DNA of 64,000 nucleotides from Chryseobacterium paludis. GTDB lineage: Bacteria > Bacteroidota > Bacteroidia > Flavobacteriales > Weeksellaceae. The DNA is taken from positions 4,958,501-5,022,500 of the forward strand of contig NZ_CP099966.1 of the NCBI RefSeq assembly GCF_025403485.1. The letters run 5' to 3'. Positions within the stretch are counted from its first letter, which is position 1. Each line of letters starts with the position of its first letter. A model generated the notes under the pieces. It saw only the letters and a program-made list of their open reading frames with translations. It did no database searches and was not told the DNA's origin. This document shows positions 7,860 to 15,884 of the stretch, in pieces. The translations under genes and the position numbers were made by a program.

Positions 7860-8003
7860 ATGATTCCAAAAAATGATGCAGATGCATTAAAAAAGCTTTC
7901 AGGAGAGGATAGTATAAAGATTGTCTCTAAATTGCCATATAGATTTATCTTTTCAGAATCCATGGACGGAAATTGGAACCTTATAAAATTAATGATTGTA
8001 TAA
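7860..8003 (+). CDS. Possible 47-residue protein upstream of the TSUP permease
   Basis: An open frame from ATG 7860 to TAA 8003 encodes a 47-residue polypeptide (MIPKNDADALKKLSG ... ESMDGNWNLIKLMIV). The composition looks coding, and the stop is one base before the permease ATG (8005), consistent with translational coupling. No family was recognised. Alternatively it is the tail of a decayed gene. No Shine-Dalgarno sequence was seen. Confidence 0.45.
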   Translation: MIPKNDADALKKLSGEDSIKIVSKLPYRFIFSESMDGNWNLIKLMIV

Positions 8004-8004
8004 G

Positions 8005-8892
8005 ATGGTAATTTCAAGAAAAGTCCAGGTAAGGCTGAATGTGCTGCTGATTACTATTGCAGTATTGTTTATTGTAATTTTCTCAATGTATAATTTAGGA
8101 TATCTAGACGAACTCCTGAATATCTTAGCCAAAGACAATTATATTTTTTACTGGATGCTTTTAGTAGGTGTTTTTGCAGAAATTGTAGCTGGATCTATGG
8201 GAATGGGTTATGGCGTAATATGTACAACAACACTGCTATTTCTGAATATTCCGCCCCATATTGTAAGTGCAAGTATTCATTCTGCGGAAAGCTTTACGAC
8301 GGCTGCAGGAAGTATAAGTCATATCAAACTGAAAAATGTAAGTAAAAGTTTAGTTAAGAAATTAGCCATTCCTGCGGTAATAGGAGCGGTTATCGGTGCT
8401 TTGTCTCTGACTTATCTGGGCGAGTATTATTCTAAGATTACCAAAACCATCATTGCTTTTTATACTTTGTATCTTGGTATTCAAATTCTTTCCAATGCTT
8501 TTAAGCCCAAACAGAATAGAGCTTTAAAAAGGAAAACAAATCTTACGAGATTAGGCCTGATCGGAGGTTTTATAGATTCTTTTGCTGGTGGAGGATGGGG
8601 ACCGTTAGTAACGGGGACTCTAATTAAAAATGCTTTTACACCAAGGTTTGCAGTAGGAAGTTCAACGGTTGCCAAATTCATTTTAACTATTACCGCAGCA
8701 GTTACCTTCTTTTTTACACTGGGAATTCAACACTGGAATATTATTCTGGGACTTTTAATGGGTGGGATTGTAACGGCTCCTTTTTCAGCGATGCTTACAG
8801 CGAAGCTGCCTGTAAAAAAGATGTTTTTGTTTATCGGAAGTTTGGTCATTGTGATGAGTTTAATTACTATTTATAAATCCATTTTCAAATAA
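8005..8892 (+). CDS. TSUP (TauE/SafE) family membrane transporter
   Basis: A 295-residue permease with a TM helix at residues 10-28, followed by two repeats of the TauE/SafE fold: MLLVGVFAEIVAGSMGMGYG in the first half and IGGFIDSFAGGGWGPLVTG in the second, the paired glycine-rich signatures of the family. It is a cytoplasmic-membrane exporter or importer of sulfur-containing or organic anions. Start ATG 8005 is preferred over an upstream in-frame TTG at 7996, which lies inside the small upstream ORF. The Rrf2 neighbour suggests a role in sulfur or sulfite handling; the substrate is inferred only. Confidence 0.88.
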   Translation: MVISRKVQVRLNVLLITIAVLFIVIFSMYNLGYLDELLNILAKDNYIFYWMLLVGVFAEIVAGSMGMGYGVICTTTLLFLNIPPHIVSASIHSAESFTTAAGSISHIKLKNVSKSLVKKLAIPAVIGAVIGALSLTYLGEYYSKITKTIIAFYTLYLGIQILSNAFKPKQNRALKRKTNLTRLGLIGGFIDSFAGGGWGPLVTGTLIKNAFTPRFAVGSSTVAKFILTITAAVTFFFTLGIQHWNIILGLLMGGIVTAPFSAMLTAKLPVKKMFLFIGSLVIVMSLITIYKSIFK

Positions 8893-8978
8893 ACATCTGA
8901 TTGTTGTGGAAAAATAAAGGCCTTAAAAATACATTCGGTTTTGAAAATATTTTACTTTTACACGATAATAAATAGAGT

Positions 8979-9269
8979 ATGAATTTACATATCGTTGCGC
9001 TTTTTAAGTTTCATGAAAACTACTTAATGGAAGCGGTGGAATTATTTCAGAATTTAGTAAGGGAAACAAGAAAAGAAGAGGGCTGTCTGCAGTATGATCT
9101 TATTGAAGATAAGGATAATAAAGGAACCTTTTTTATGATTGAATTATGGGAAACGGTAGAACACCATAATAACCATATAGGTCAGGATCACCTTCTAAAT
9201 TTTCGTACCGATACTTCCAGGATGATGGAAAGTTCAACTGAGGTATATAAAGGATTTAAGATCTACTAA
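8979..9269 (+). CDS. Antibiotic-biosynthesis-monooxygenase (ABM) fold protein
   Basis: A 96-residue single-domain ferredoxin-like protein. The ABM signatures are EEGCLQYDLIEDKDN (residues about 36-50) and FFMIELWETVEHHNNHIGQ, with the conserved His in HIGQDH. Relatives such as YgiN act on quinols without cofactor, and others (IsdG/HmoB type) degrade heme. This protein is nearer the general YgiN-like group. It sits next to the heme locus but on its own transcript ending in a strong terminator. Confidence 0.8.
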   Translation: MNLHIVALFKFHENYLMEAVELFQNLVRETRKEEGCLQYDLIEDKDNKGTFFMIELWETVEHHNNHIGQDHLLNFRTDTSRMMESSTEVYKGFKIY

Positions 9270-9282
9270 GAAACTTAATTTT

Positions 9283-9316
9283 AAAAGGCTGCTTACAATG
9301 GTAGGCAGCCTTTTAT
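9283..9316. terminator. Bidirectional intrinsic terminator between convergent genes
   Basis: A perfect 10-bp stem AAAAGGCTGC / GCAGCCTTTT with T-runs readable on both strands, lying between the ABM gene (+) and the HmuY-like T9SS gene (-). Confidence 0.85.
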
Positions 9317-9350
9317 TAGAAAAAATAGAAAGTATTAAAATTTAAAAGTT

Positions 9351-10646
9351 TTATTTTACAATTAACTTTTTGGTTTCGGTGTTTCCACCATAAGTTATTT
9401 TTACCAGATAAGTTCCGGAAGTAAGTGTTGATAAATTCAGGTCTTGCTTATAGAAACCAGTTTGATTGGTTAATTCAGCTTTGTAAACTTGCTTCCCTGA
9501 AAGATCATATACTTCAACATTTCCTTTGTTGTTTGCTTTTTCTTTTACATCAAACAAAATTGTTACTTTTTTATCAGATGCTGTAGGATTCGGATAAATT
9601 CCAAAAGAAGCTTTTGTGCCTACTTCTTTAATTCCTAAAGTAGAGGTAATGTTTTTGTATTTGAAGTACATATTACCTGAAGTGGCACCACCATTAGATG
9701 TAAAGTACATTCTGTAATAATCAGCCCCTTGTTTTACATAGTAGACAACATCATTATAAATTCCTGAGGTAGGTTTCCATGAATGACCAATTGCAGTAAT
9801 ATTACTGGAAAAAGCATTGGATGCAGGAATAGTAGATGTAGCAGTTGCCTGTGTTTCTGGTTTTACCTTTGCTACGGAAATTGTTGGACTTTGAATAGCT
9901 CCTGACATTCTGTACTTCATTGTTTGTGGGTTTCCCTGTGGGTCAACATAAGGATAATCAGTCCAATATCTTGTAAACATCAGATCCCAATTAGCTTTTG
10001 ATGGTTCAAGGTTGGCTACTTTATCTCCTGTAGCGAAAGAAAAGTAATTAAAGTAAGCATCATCCGTTCCATTGGCTATAGTTTTTGTTTGGGTAGCATC
10101 CCAAGATGTTCCGTTCCATTTTGAATATTTAAAAGTATATCCACCAAAATAATCAGTAATCATGAATTTCACATACGTATTTGTGGTCACATATTTTAAA
10201 ACGAAAACCACTTTTCCATCAATATGATGTGTTCCGCCATTATAATCTCCCCATCCGTACATTGCAGTTCCCTGTTCAAATGCCCCTTCCTGAAGAGAAG
10301 TAATTTGGTCAGGATTATACAAAGGAGCCCCCCAGGAAGCAATATTGGCAATATTAATATTATCCCAGTCTGTAGGAACTGCAGAAGCCTGATATACTTC
10401 TACGTTTTGAGCATCATTGATTCTGGTTCCAAAACTCATGCTTGAATTTCTGAAGAAAGCAACATCCCAGGTGTCTGCTGGTTGCGATACAATATTATTG
10501 GCACTAAAATCAAAAAACACACGATTTTGGTAATTTGCTCCTGTTGTTAAATTAACCGTAGTATATCCATTTGCATCTGTTTGTGCCAATACTGTCTGTT
10601 GAACACCGAATGCAAACATTGAAGCCAAAAGTAGTTTTGTTCTCAT
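9351..10646 (-). CDS. HmuY-like heme-binding protein exported by type IX secretion
   Basis: A 431-residue protein: signal peptide (residues 1-21, VLAQ), a HmuY-like beta-rich domain of about 320 residues, and a C-terminal T9SS type A sorting domain (residues about 348-431: FGIYPNPTASDKKVTI, VEVYDLSGKQVYKAEL, SGTYLVKITYGG, KKLIVK). HmuY features are paired WD motifs (TWDVAFFR, NWDLMFTRYW) and the final DVVYYVKQGADYYRMYFTS strand pair, which align with the lipoprotein at 13881. HmuY proteins take heme from host hemoproteins and pass it to a TonB receptor. A perfect TAGAATtATTCTA Fur-type box and a TACTTTTG -7 box lie upstream, so iron repression is likely. Confidence 0.82.
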   Translation of the reverse strand: MRTKLLLASMFAFGVQQTVLAQTDANGYTTVNLTTGANYQNRVFFDFSANNIVSQPADTWDVAFFRNSSMSFGTRINDAQNVEVYQASAVPTDWDNINIANIASWGAPLYNPDQITSLQEGAFEQGTAMYGWGDYNGGTHHIDGKVVFVLKYVTTNTYVKFMITDYFGGYTFKYSKWNGTSWDATQTKTIANGTDDAYFNYFSFATGDKVANLEPSKANWDLMFTRYWTDYPYVDPQGNPQTMKYRMSGAIQSPTISVAKVKPETQATATSTIPASNAFSSNITAIGHSWKPTSGIYNDVVYYVKQGADYYRMYFTSNGGATSGNMYFKYKNITSTLGIKEVGTKASFGIYPNPTASDKKVTILFDVKEKANNKGNVEVYDLSGKQVYKAELTNQTGFYKQDLNLSTLTSGTYLVKITYGGNTETKKLIVK

Positions 10647-10660
10647 CTCCTTAATTATTA

Positions 10661-10714
10661 TTTAGAATTATTCTACAAAAGTATGTTTTTATTTTTAATG
10701 AGTCTAAATAAAAA
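10661..10714 (-). promoter_or_regulatory. Fur-type box and promoter of the HmuY-like T9SS gene
   Basis: On the minus strand the -7 box TACTTTTG (10676-10683) is followed directly by a 7-1-7 palindrome (10661-10675, TTTAGAATTATTCTA read on plus). A second half-site with TCTAAATAAA (10702-10711) lies in the -33 region. The arrangement is nearly the same at 11669-11691. Confidence 0.6.
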
Positions 10715-10792
10715 CATGATTTTTATCTTGTTTGACCAATTAATCACACAATTTTATCTGTGTTGATCGATATTTAGAGATGCTTTTAAATG

Positions 10793-10823
10793 AAAAAAGG
10801 GCGGCTTTATAAAAGCCGCCCTT
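10793..10823 (-). terminator. Intrinsic terminator of the T9SS surface protein gene
   Basis: A perfect stem AAGGGCGGCTTT / AAAGCCGCCCTT with a 3-4 nt loop, ending in six T on the minus strand, about 30 bases after the stop codon at 10855. Confidence 0.85.
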
Positions 10824-10854
10824 AATAAAAACGTAAGGTAATATCTAATAAATC

Positions 10855-11655
10855 TTACTTTTTAATAAATTTTGATTTCGTTACTGAACCTTCAGCGGTT
10901 TCAATCGCGATATAGTAAATACCAGTTTGAAGTTTACTGATATCAAATCTTTGGTTATTTAGTTTTCCTTCAGCTAATTTTTGTCCAGTCGCAGAATAAA
11001 TCTGAATATTCTTCGGATCTTTTTTAGATACAAATTGTAAAGCGGTGTTTTCTGAGTTTACAGCAAACTTGATAGTGTTTGTTGATTTTACATTATTAGA
11101 AGTGCCAAGTGATCCTGCAGCAGTTAATACAACATTATCTAAACGTAATGCCTGGTGTACCATACTTGCAGAAAATTTAAATGCTATATACTGATAAGTT
11201 GAAGTAGGAACATTTACAGTTGTAGTTGTTGCTGTAGAGCTGCTTAATGCTATGGCATTTCCAATAGGAGTAAATGTTGACATATCTGTTGGACTTGCCA
11301 CTAATCCAATTTGAAGAGTTCCAGTTCCTCCTGGTACACCTCCAATTCTTAACGTACTTACTGATAAAGTCTGACCAACGGTTGGTGCTACAATTTGTGG
11401 TGAAATTAAGTAAAACGGTACGTTTGGAGAAAATAGTGAATATGCCTGAATATATTTATCAGCTGTCCCTTCAACAGTTAAAATAGGGTCTGAAGCAGGA
11501 TCCACAACATTAATTTTTGTAGTCCAGTTGTTTTGTGGTAATGACCCTGTACCTACAGTAGCAAACGAATCAAAGTTTTCATTGATAGATGCTAATTGAG
11601 CATTAGCTGTAATAGCGGAAAACATAAAAGCTCCAAAAAGTAGTTTTAGTTTCAT
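10855..11655 (-). CDS. T9SS-sorted surface protein with a choice-of-anchor/cleaved-adhesin type domain
   Basis: A 266-residue protein. Signal peptide MKLKLLFGAFMFSAITANAQ, then a jelly-roll-like domain (INENFDSFATVGTGSLPQ, PFYLISPQIVAPTVGQTLSV, LRLDNVVLTA) typical of choice-of-anchor J / cleaved-adhesin modules. It ends in a T9SS type A sorting domain (IQIYSATGQKLAEGKL, LQTGIYYIAIETAEG, KSKFIKK). The start at 11655 begins the signal peptide; a longer frame to 11787 crosses the promoter region and the divergent gene, so it is rejected. The same Fur-type box arrangement as the HmuY-like gene lies upstream, so it belongs to the iron-starvation response. The ligand is unknown. Confidence 0.8.
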   Translation of the reverse strand: MKLKLLFGAFMFSAITANAQLASINENFDSFATVGTGSLPQNNWTTKINVVDPASDPILTVEGTADKYIQAYSLFSPNVPFYLISPQIVAPTVGQTLSVSTLRIGGVPGGTGTLQIGLVASPTDMSTFTPIGNAIALSSSTATTTTVNVPTSTYQYIAFKFSASMVHQALRLDNVVLTAAGSLGTSNNVKSTNTIKFAVNSENTALQFVSKKDPKNIQIYSATGQKLAEGKLNNQRFDISKLQTGIYYIAIETAEGSVTKSKFIKK

Positions 11656-11668
11656 AACATTATTTTTA

Positions 11669-11732
11669 TTTAGAATTATTCGACAAAAGTAATAAATTAT
11701 TTTTAACTGTTCTAAATAAAGCATTATATTTG
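11669..11732. promoter_or_regulatory. Divergent Fur-type control region of the heme locus
   Basis: Leftward: -7 box TACTTTTG (minus, 11684-11691) with a Fur-like palindrome TTTAGAATTATTCGA (11669-11683) at the expected transcript start. Rightward: -7 box TATATTTG (11725-11732) for the TonB receptor, with TTCTAAATAAAG (11710-11721) just upstream, reading as a second Fur half-site. The spacing and sequence match the HmuY-like promoter at 10661-10714. Confidence 0.6.
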
Positions 11733-11749
11733 TCGAAAATTTTGCGTCT

Positions 11750-13870
11750 ATGAAGAAGAAGGTGCTTTCTATACTCTCATTATCCACTGTCTTGTGGATG
11801 AATGCACAGGAAAAAGATTCTCTAAATCAAAAACAGATAGAAGAAGTTGTCGTTACGGGACAATATAGACAACAATCAATTAATAAATCCATTTATAAAG
11901 TTGAAGTGATCAATGAACAACAGATTAAAAATATGGCGGCTACCAATGTTGCCGATGTTTTAAATCAAAGTTTGAACGTTCTGATTGTTTCTGATCGTAA
12001 TTCAGGAAACTCAACAGCGAGTCTTATGGGACTTGGCGGAGAATATACTAAAGTTCTTATAGATAATATTCCTGTTGTGGGAGATATTGGTCTTGGGAAT
12101 AATATAGATCTTACGAAATTGAACATTAATAATGTTGAACGTATTGAGATTGTAAGAGGATCAATGGGCGTAGACTATGGAAGTAATGCTGTTGCAGGCG
12201 TAATTAATATTATTACCAAGAAGAACAGTCAGAAAAAGTTGACTTTAAATGCTTCGGTACAGGAAGAAACTGTTGGTAAAGAGTATGACTGGTATAAAAA
12301 AGGAGAAGGAAGACATATCCAAACTTTAAATGTAGGTTATAATATTGATGAGCATTGGTATGTTGGCGCTAATATAAATCGTAATGATTTTCAGGGATTC
12401 AAAGGGAGTCAGGAGGGGTATAAATACTTTGAACAAGATAAAAAAAGAGGCTATTTGTGGCAGCCAAAAGATGTTTTAAATGTTGATGGAATATTGAGAT
12501 ATAGTAAAAATAAGACTTCAATTTTCTACAAATTTGGTTTTTTAAATGAAAAATTAAATTACTATAATCCTACTGTTCAGGAATATTTTTATGATGTAGA
12601 AAATATGACATATGCCGGAGTAGATAGAGACTATAAAACGACACGATATCTAAATCAGCTTAATGTACAGACTAAATTGGGAAGCATAAATTATACAGGT
12701 GATTTCTCTTATCAAACACAGGATAGAAAATACAGAGATTACACTTATGATATTCCTAACAGAAAGCTGGCTAAAAGTAAAGACGAGTATCAATCTTATA
12801 ATAAGTCAGATGTTTTTTATTCCAGAGGTGTATTTAGTAATTTTTTAGATAGTAAAAAAATTGATTTCCAATTAGGATATGAATTAGATCATACCTCAGG
12901 TTATGCTGGTAATATCGCAGGAGATTTTGGTGGTACGGATAACATCAAAAGAAAAATATTTAATTATGCTAATTTCATGTCTGTTGAATGGAATGCAACA
13001 GATTGGTTATCACTTCGTCCGGGCTATCGTTTAGCCTTAAGTGATAAGTTTAATACTTTACATAATTACTCTTTAACTGCAAGAGCAAAAATCACTGAAA
13101 ATGACAATATTAGATTGGTGGTTGGTAGTGCAAACAGATTTCCAAATTTTGATGAATTATATACTTTTAGAGTAGATAGTAATCATGATATTCGTGGAAA
13201 TGAAGATCTAATTCCGGAAGAAGGTATAACGGCCTCTTTAAATGCAGGAAAAAGAATAAAAACATCTTCTGGTTGGGATCTTAACTTGGGAGCAAGTGCA
13301 ACTTATATGAAAGTAAAAGACAGAATAGAACTTGCTTTAATCAATCCACAACCACTAAAATATAAATACATCAATATAAACAATTTCCGTTCTTATATTT
13401 TTGAAGCTAATTTCCGGGCTCAAAAAGGACCGTTCTCGTTTGCTGCAAATGGAACTTATTATGGAATTTCAAAAGAATTAAGTGAAGGTGGTGTTACCTC
13501 ACCAGATGATTTTTTTGGAACTTTTGAAGCTAATGTAGCTGCAAACTATACTGTACCAAAGTTTAATACGACTTTGTCCTTATTCTATAAATATACTGGA
13601 AAATCACAAATGTTTGTTTTAGTATCTCCAGATCTAAAAACATCTCATTACGAAATTGGAGAACGTGGAGATTTCAACATGATGAACTTTATTGTTACCC
13701 AACCTTTCTTTAAAAATCATTTTGAAGTGAGCTTAGGGGTTAAAAATATTTTTGATGTATCCTCTGTAAGAGATACCACTATACCTGGAAATGCTCATGA
13801 GTCAGCAGACCCAAATTCGAATCTTTTTTATGGCAGAAGTTACTTTGCAAGAGTAGGCTATAATTTTTAA
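11750..13870 (+). CDS. hmuR: TonB-dependent outer-membrane receptor, probably for heme
   Basis: A 706-residue receptor. Signal peptide (residues 1-19, WMNAQ), TonB box IEEVVVTGQ (residues about 30-38), plug domain to about residue 150 (VEVINEQQIKNMAATNVADV, LIDNIPVVGD, IEIVRGSMGVDYGSNAVAGV, INIITKK), then the 22-strand barrel ending in YFARVGYNF. NPNF-like and YRLALSDK barrel motifs are present (ANRFPNFDELY). It heads a run of same-strand genes with a HmuY-like lipoprotein and HmuTUV, so heme or hemoprotein-derived heme is the likely substrate. The preceding Fur-type region points to iron regulation. Confidence 0.85.
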   Translation: MKKKVLSILSLSTVLWMNAQEKDSLNQKQIEEVVVTGQYRQQSINKSIYKVEVINEQQIKNMAATNVADVLNQSLNVLIVSDRNSGNSTASLMGLGGEYTKVLIDNIPVVGDIGLGNNIDLTKLNINNVERIEIVRGSMGVDYGSNAVAGVINIITKKNSQKKLTLNASVQEETVGKEYDWYKKGEGRHIQTLNVGYNIDEHWYVGANINRNDFQGFKGSQEGYKYFEQDKKRGYLWQPKDVLNVDGILRYSKNKTSIFYKFGFLNEKLNYYNPTVQEYFYDVENMTYAGVDRDYKTTRYLNQLNVQTKLGSINYTGDFSYQTQDRKYRDYTYDIPNRKLAKSKDEYQSYNKSDVFYSRGVFSNFLDSKKIDFQLGYELDHTSGYAGNIAGDFGGTDNIKRKIFNYANFMSVEWNATDWLSLRPGYRLALSDKFNTLHNYSLTARAKITENDNIRLVVGSANRFPNFDELYTFRVDSNHDIRGNEDLIPEEGITASLNAGKRIKTSSGWDLNLGASATYMKVKDRIELALINPQPLKYKYININNFRSYIFEANFRAQKGPFSFAANGTYYGISKELSEGGVTSPDDFFGTFEANVAANYTVPKFNTTLSLFYKYTGKSQMFVLVSPDLKTSHYEIGERGDFNMMNFIVTQPFFKNHFEVSLGVKNIFDVSSVRDTTIPGNAHESADPNSNLFYGRSYFARVGYNF

Positions 13871-13880
13871 AATTAAAAAA

Positions 13881-14984
13881 ATGAAAAAATTACTATTGTA
13901 TCTTTTAATAGGTGGATCGTTTATTTCACAATCTTGTATTAATGACAATGAAGATCCGGTACCATATACTGCTTCGCAAGGAGTAACCGTTGATGCACGT
14001 GTTGGTGGCCCAACGGAACCCAATCAAGTGTGGATCGATTTAAGTAATGTAGATCTTCAGGGCCAACCCAGCCAAGTACTTACGACCAGAACCGACTGGG
14101 ATCTTGCATTTTATTCTGGATCTGAATTTAAAGTTGTATTAAATTCTTCAATTATTATGGCTGCTTCAAAAATTCCTAATGCCACAGATATTAATGCTGT
14201 TAATTCATTAAGTGTAGCGTCATTACAAGGCCTAGTACAAGTTGCAAATTTCAAACCGGAGAATACGATATATATTGATGATGTAAAAGGAGATTTTCCA
14301 AATGGTTATACTGCAATTGGAGAAGTAAAAGCAACTGAATCTGAAAACGGAATTTACCTTATTAATATGGGTAAAGAGGTTTATCAAGGAAGTGTTGCCG
14401 TAGGATCAGTAGCGAATGGTGGAGATGATAGAGGCTGGATGAAGTTCCAAGTGATAAGAGAAGGTGCTGCTTATAGAATAAAATATGGTGATCTAAATGC
14501 AACAGGTTCTCAGATTAAAACGGCAATAATCAATAAGAACGCTGCTTACAATTATAATTTTTTCAGTTTAAAGAATAATCAGGAAGTTTCAATTCAACCT
14601 GAGAAAAATAAATGGGATCTTTGTTTTACTGTATTTACGAATATAATTGAAGGAGCTGGAAGTTATGTATATGCAGATTTTGTAACAACAAATAATATGG
14701 GGAATGTTGGAGCTTATGAAGTGCATGTCTCTTCAGGATCTACAATTGAAGCATTTAATAACTTTGATATTTCAAAAGTGGATAATACAAAATTTGTTCA
14801 TAATGATCAACGGGTAATCGGGTCAAATTGGAGAGAAGTAGGACCTTCAGGATATCAGGTAAAGGGTGATGTATTCTATGTAATTAAGGATGCCGCCGGA
14901 ACTTATTATAAGTTAAGATTTACTAGACTTACGAGTGCAGAAGGTGTACGAGGAAATCCTAAATTCCAATACAAAGTTTTATAA
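13881..14984 (+). CDS. hmuY: HmuY-family heme-binding lipoprotein
   Basis: A 367-residue lipoprotein: lipobox ISQSC with Cys19, then the HmuY fold. It shares with the T9SS protein at 9351 the two WD motifs (TRTDWDLAFYS, NKWDLCFTVF) and the late GDVFYVIKDAAGTYYKLRFT strand pair. HmuY captures heme at the cell surface and delivers it to the TonB receptor encoded just upstream (10-bp gap, same transcript). It lacks a T9SS sorting domain, so anchoring is by lipid. The axial ligands used for heme cannot be fixed by eye. Confidence 0.82.
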   Translation: MKKLLLYLLIGGSFISQSCINDNEDPVPYTASQGVTVDARVGGPTEPNQVWIDLSNVDLQGQPSQVLTTRTDWDLAFYSGSEFKVVLNSSIIMAASKIPNATDINAVNSLSVASLQGLVQVANFKPENTIYIDDVKGDFPNGYTAIGEVKATESENGIYLINMGKEVYQGSVAVGSVANGGDDRGWMKFQVIREGAAYRIKYGDLNATGSQIKTAIINKNAAYNYNFFSLKNNQEVSIQPEKNKWDLCFTVFTNIIEGAGSYVYADFVTTNNMGNVGAYEVHVSSGSTIEAFNNFDISKVDNTKFVHNDQRVIGSNWREVGPSGYQVKGDVFYVIKDAAGTYYKLRFTRLTSAEGVRGNPKFQYKVL

Positions 14985-15005
14985 TAAATCAAATAATAGT
15001 ATATC

Positions 15006-15884
15006 ATGAAAAAAATAATTTTAGTGGCATCCGTACTTTTAGCGGTGTACTCTTGTAAAAAAGAAGGGGCTAAACAAGAAAACGGAACAGAAACGGTTTC
15101 ATCCGAAACACCAAAAAGTAATAATAAAATTGTAACCTTAAACGGTGGAATTACAGAAATTGTAAGTGCTTTAGGGCATGAAAAAGAAATCGTAGGAACT
15201 GACGTTACAAGTACTTACCCGGAAACTTTGAAAGCGACAGCTAAAGATCTGGGACACGTAAGATCAATGACTATTGAGCCTATTATGGCTGTAAACCCGA
15301 CATTGATATTAGCTTCTGATAAAGATATTAACCCTGAATTACTGGGGAAAATCAAATCTTCAGGAATAAAAGCTGAGGTTTTCAAACAGGAATATTCAGT
15401 TGAAGGAACTAAAAAATTAATCGAACAGGTTGCAAAAGCAATTGGAAATACAGATTATCAGAAATTAAATGATAAAATAGATGCTGATCTGAAGCAGGTA
15501 CAGCCGATTGCTAAAAAACCTAAAGTATTGTTCATCTATGCGAGAGGAAATATGTTGATGGTTTCAGGTACAAAAACGCCAATGGATGCGTTGATCAATC
15601 TTGCTGGCGGACAAAATGCAGTAAGTGAATTTGAAGATTTCAAACCATTGACTCCGGAAGCAGTTGTAAAGGCTAACCCGGATGTACTGTTCTTCTTCTC
15701 ATCAGGCTTACAAGGAGCAGGAGGAAATGAAGGTGCTCTTAAAATGCCGGGTGTTTCTCAGACGAATGCGGGTAAAAATAAGAAGATCATCGCTATGGAT
15801 GGAGGCTTGGTATCAGGTTTCGGACCAAGATTAGGAGAGGCTGCAGTTGGATTAAACAAACTATTAATTGAAAGCACAAAGTAA
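15006..15884 (+). CDS. hmuT: Heme ABC transporter substrate-binding lipoprotein
   Basis: A 292-residue class III binding protein: lipobox VYSC with Cys17, then a Peripla_BP_2 fold (IVTLNGGITEIVSALGHEKE, GHVRSMTIEPIMAVNPTLIL, then KVLFIYARGNMLMVSG and NPDVLFFFSSGLQGAGG). The sequence around GHVRSMTIE and the presence of HmuUV-type neighbours favour heme over siderophore or cobalamin. It delivers substrate to the FecCD-type permease, whose frame overlaps its last 17 bases. Confidence 0.85.
   Translation: MKKIILVASVLLAVYSCKKEGAKQENGTETVSSETPKSNNKIVTLNGGITEIVSALGHEKEIVGTDVTSTYPETLKATAKDLGHVRSMTIEPIMAVNPTLILASDKDINPELLGKIKSSGIKAEVFKQEYSVEGTKKLIEQVAKAIGNTDYQKLNDKIDADLKQVQPIAKKPKVLFIYARGNMLMVSGTKTPMDALINLAGGQNAVSEFEDFKPLTPEAVVKANPDVLFFFSSGLQGAGGNEGALKMPGVSQTNAGKNKKIIAMDGGLVSGFGPRLGEAAVGLNKLLIESTK

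Noticed and set aside
11656..11787. Longer N-terminus for the T9SS surface protein
   Set aside because: It would cross the divergent promoter region and remove the signal peptide from the N-terminus.
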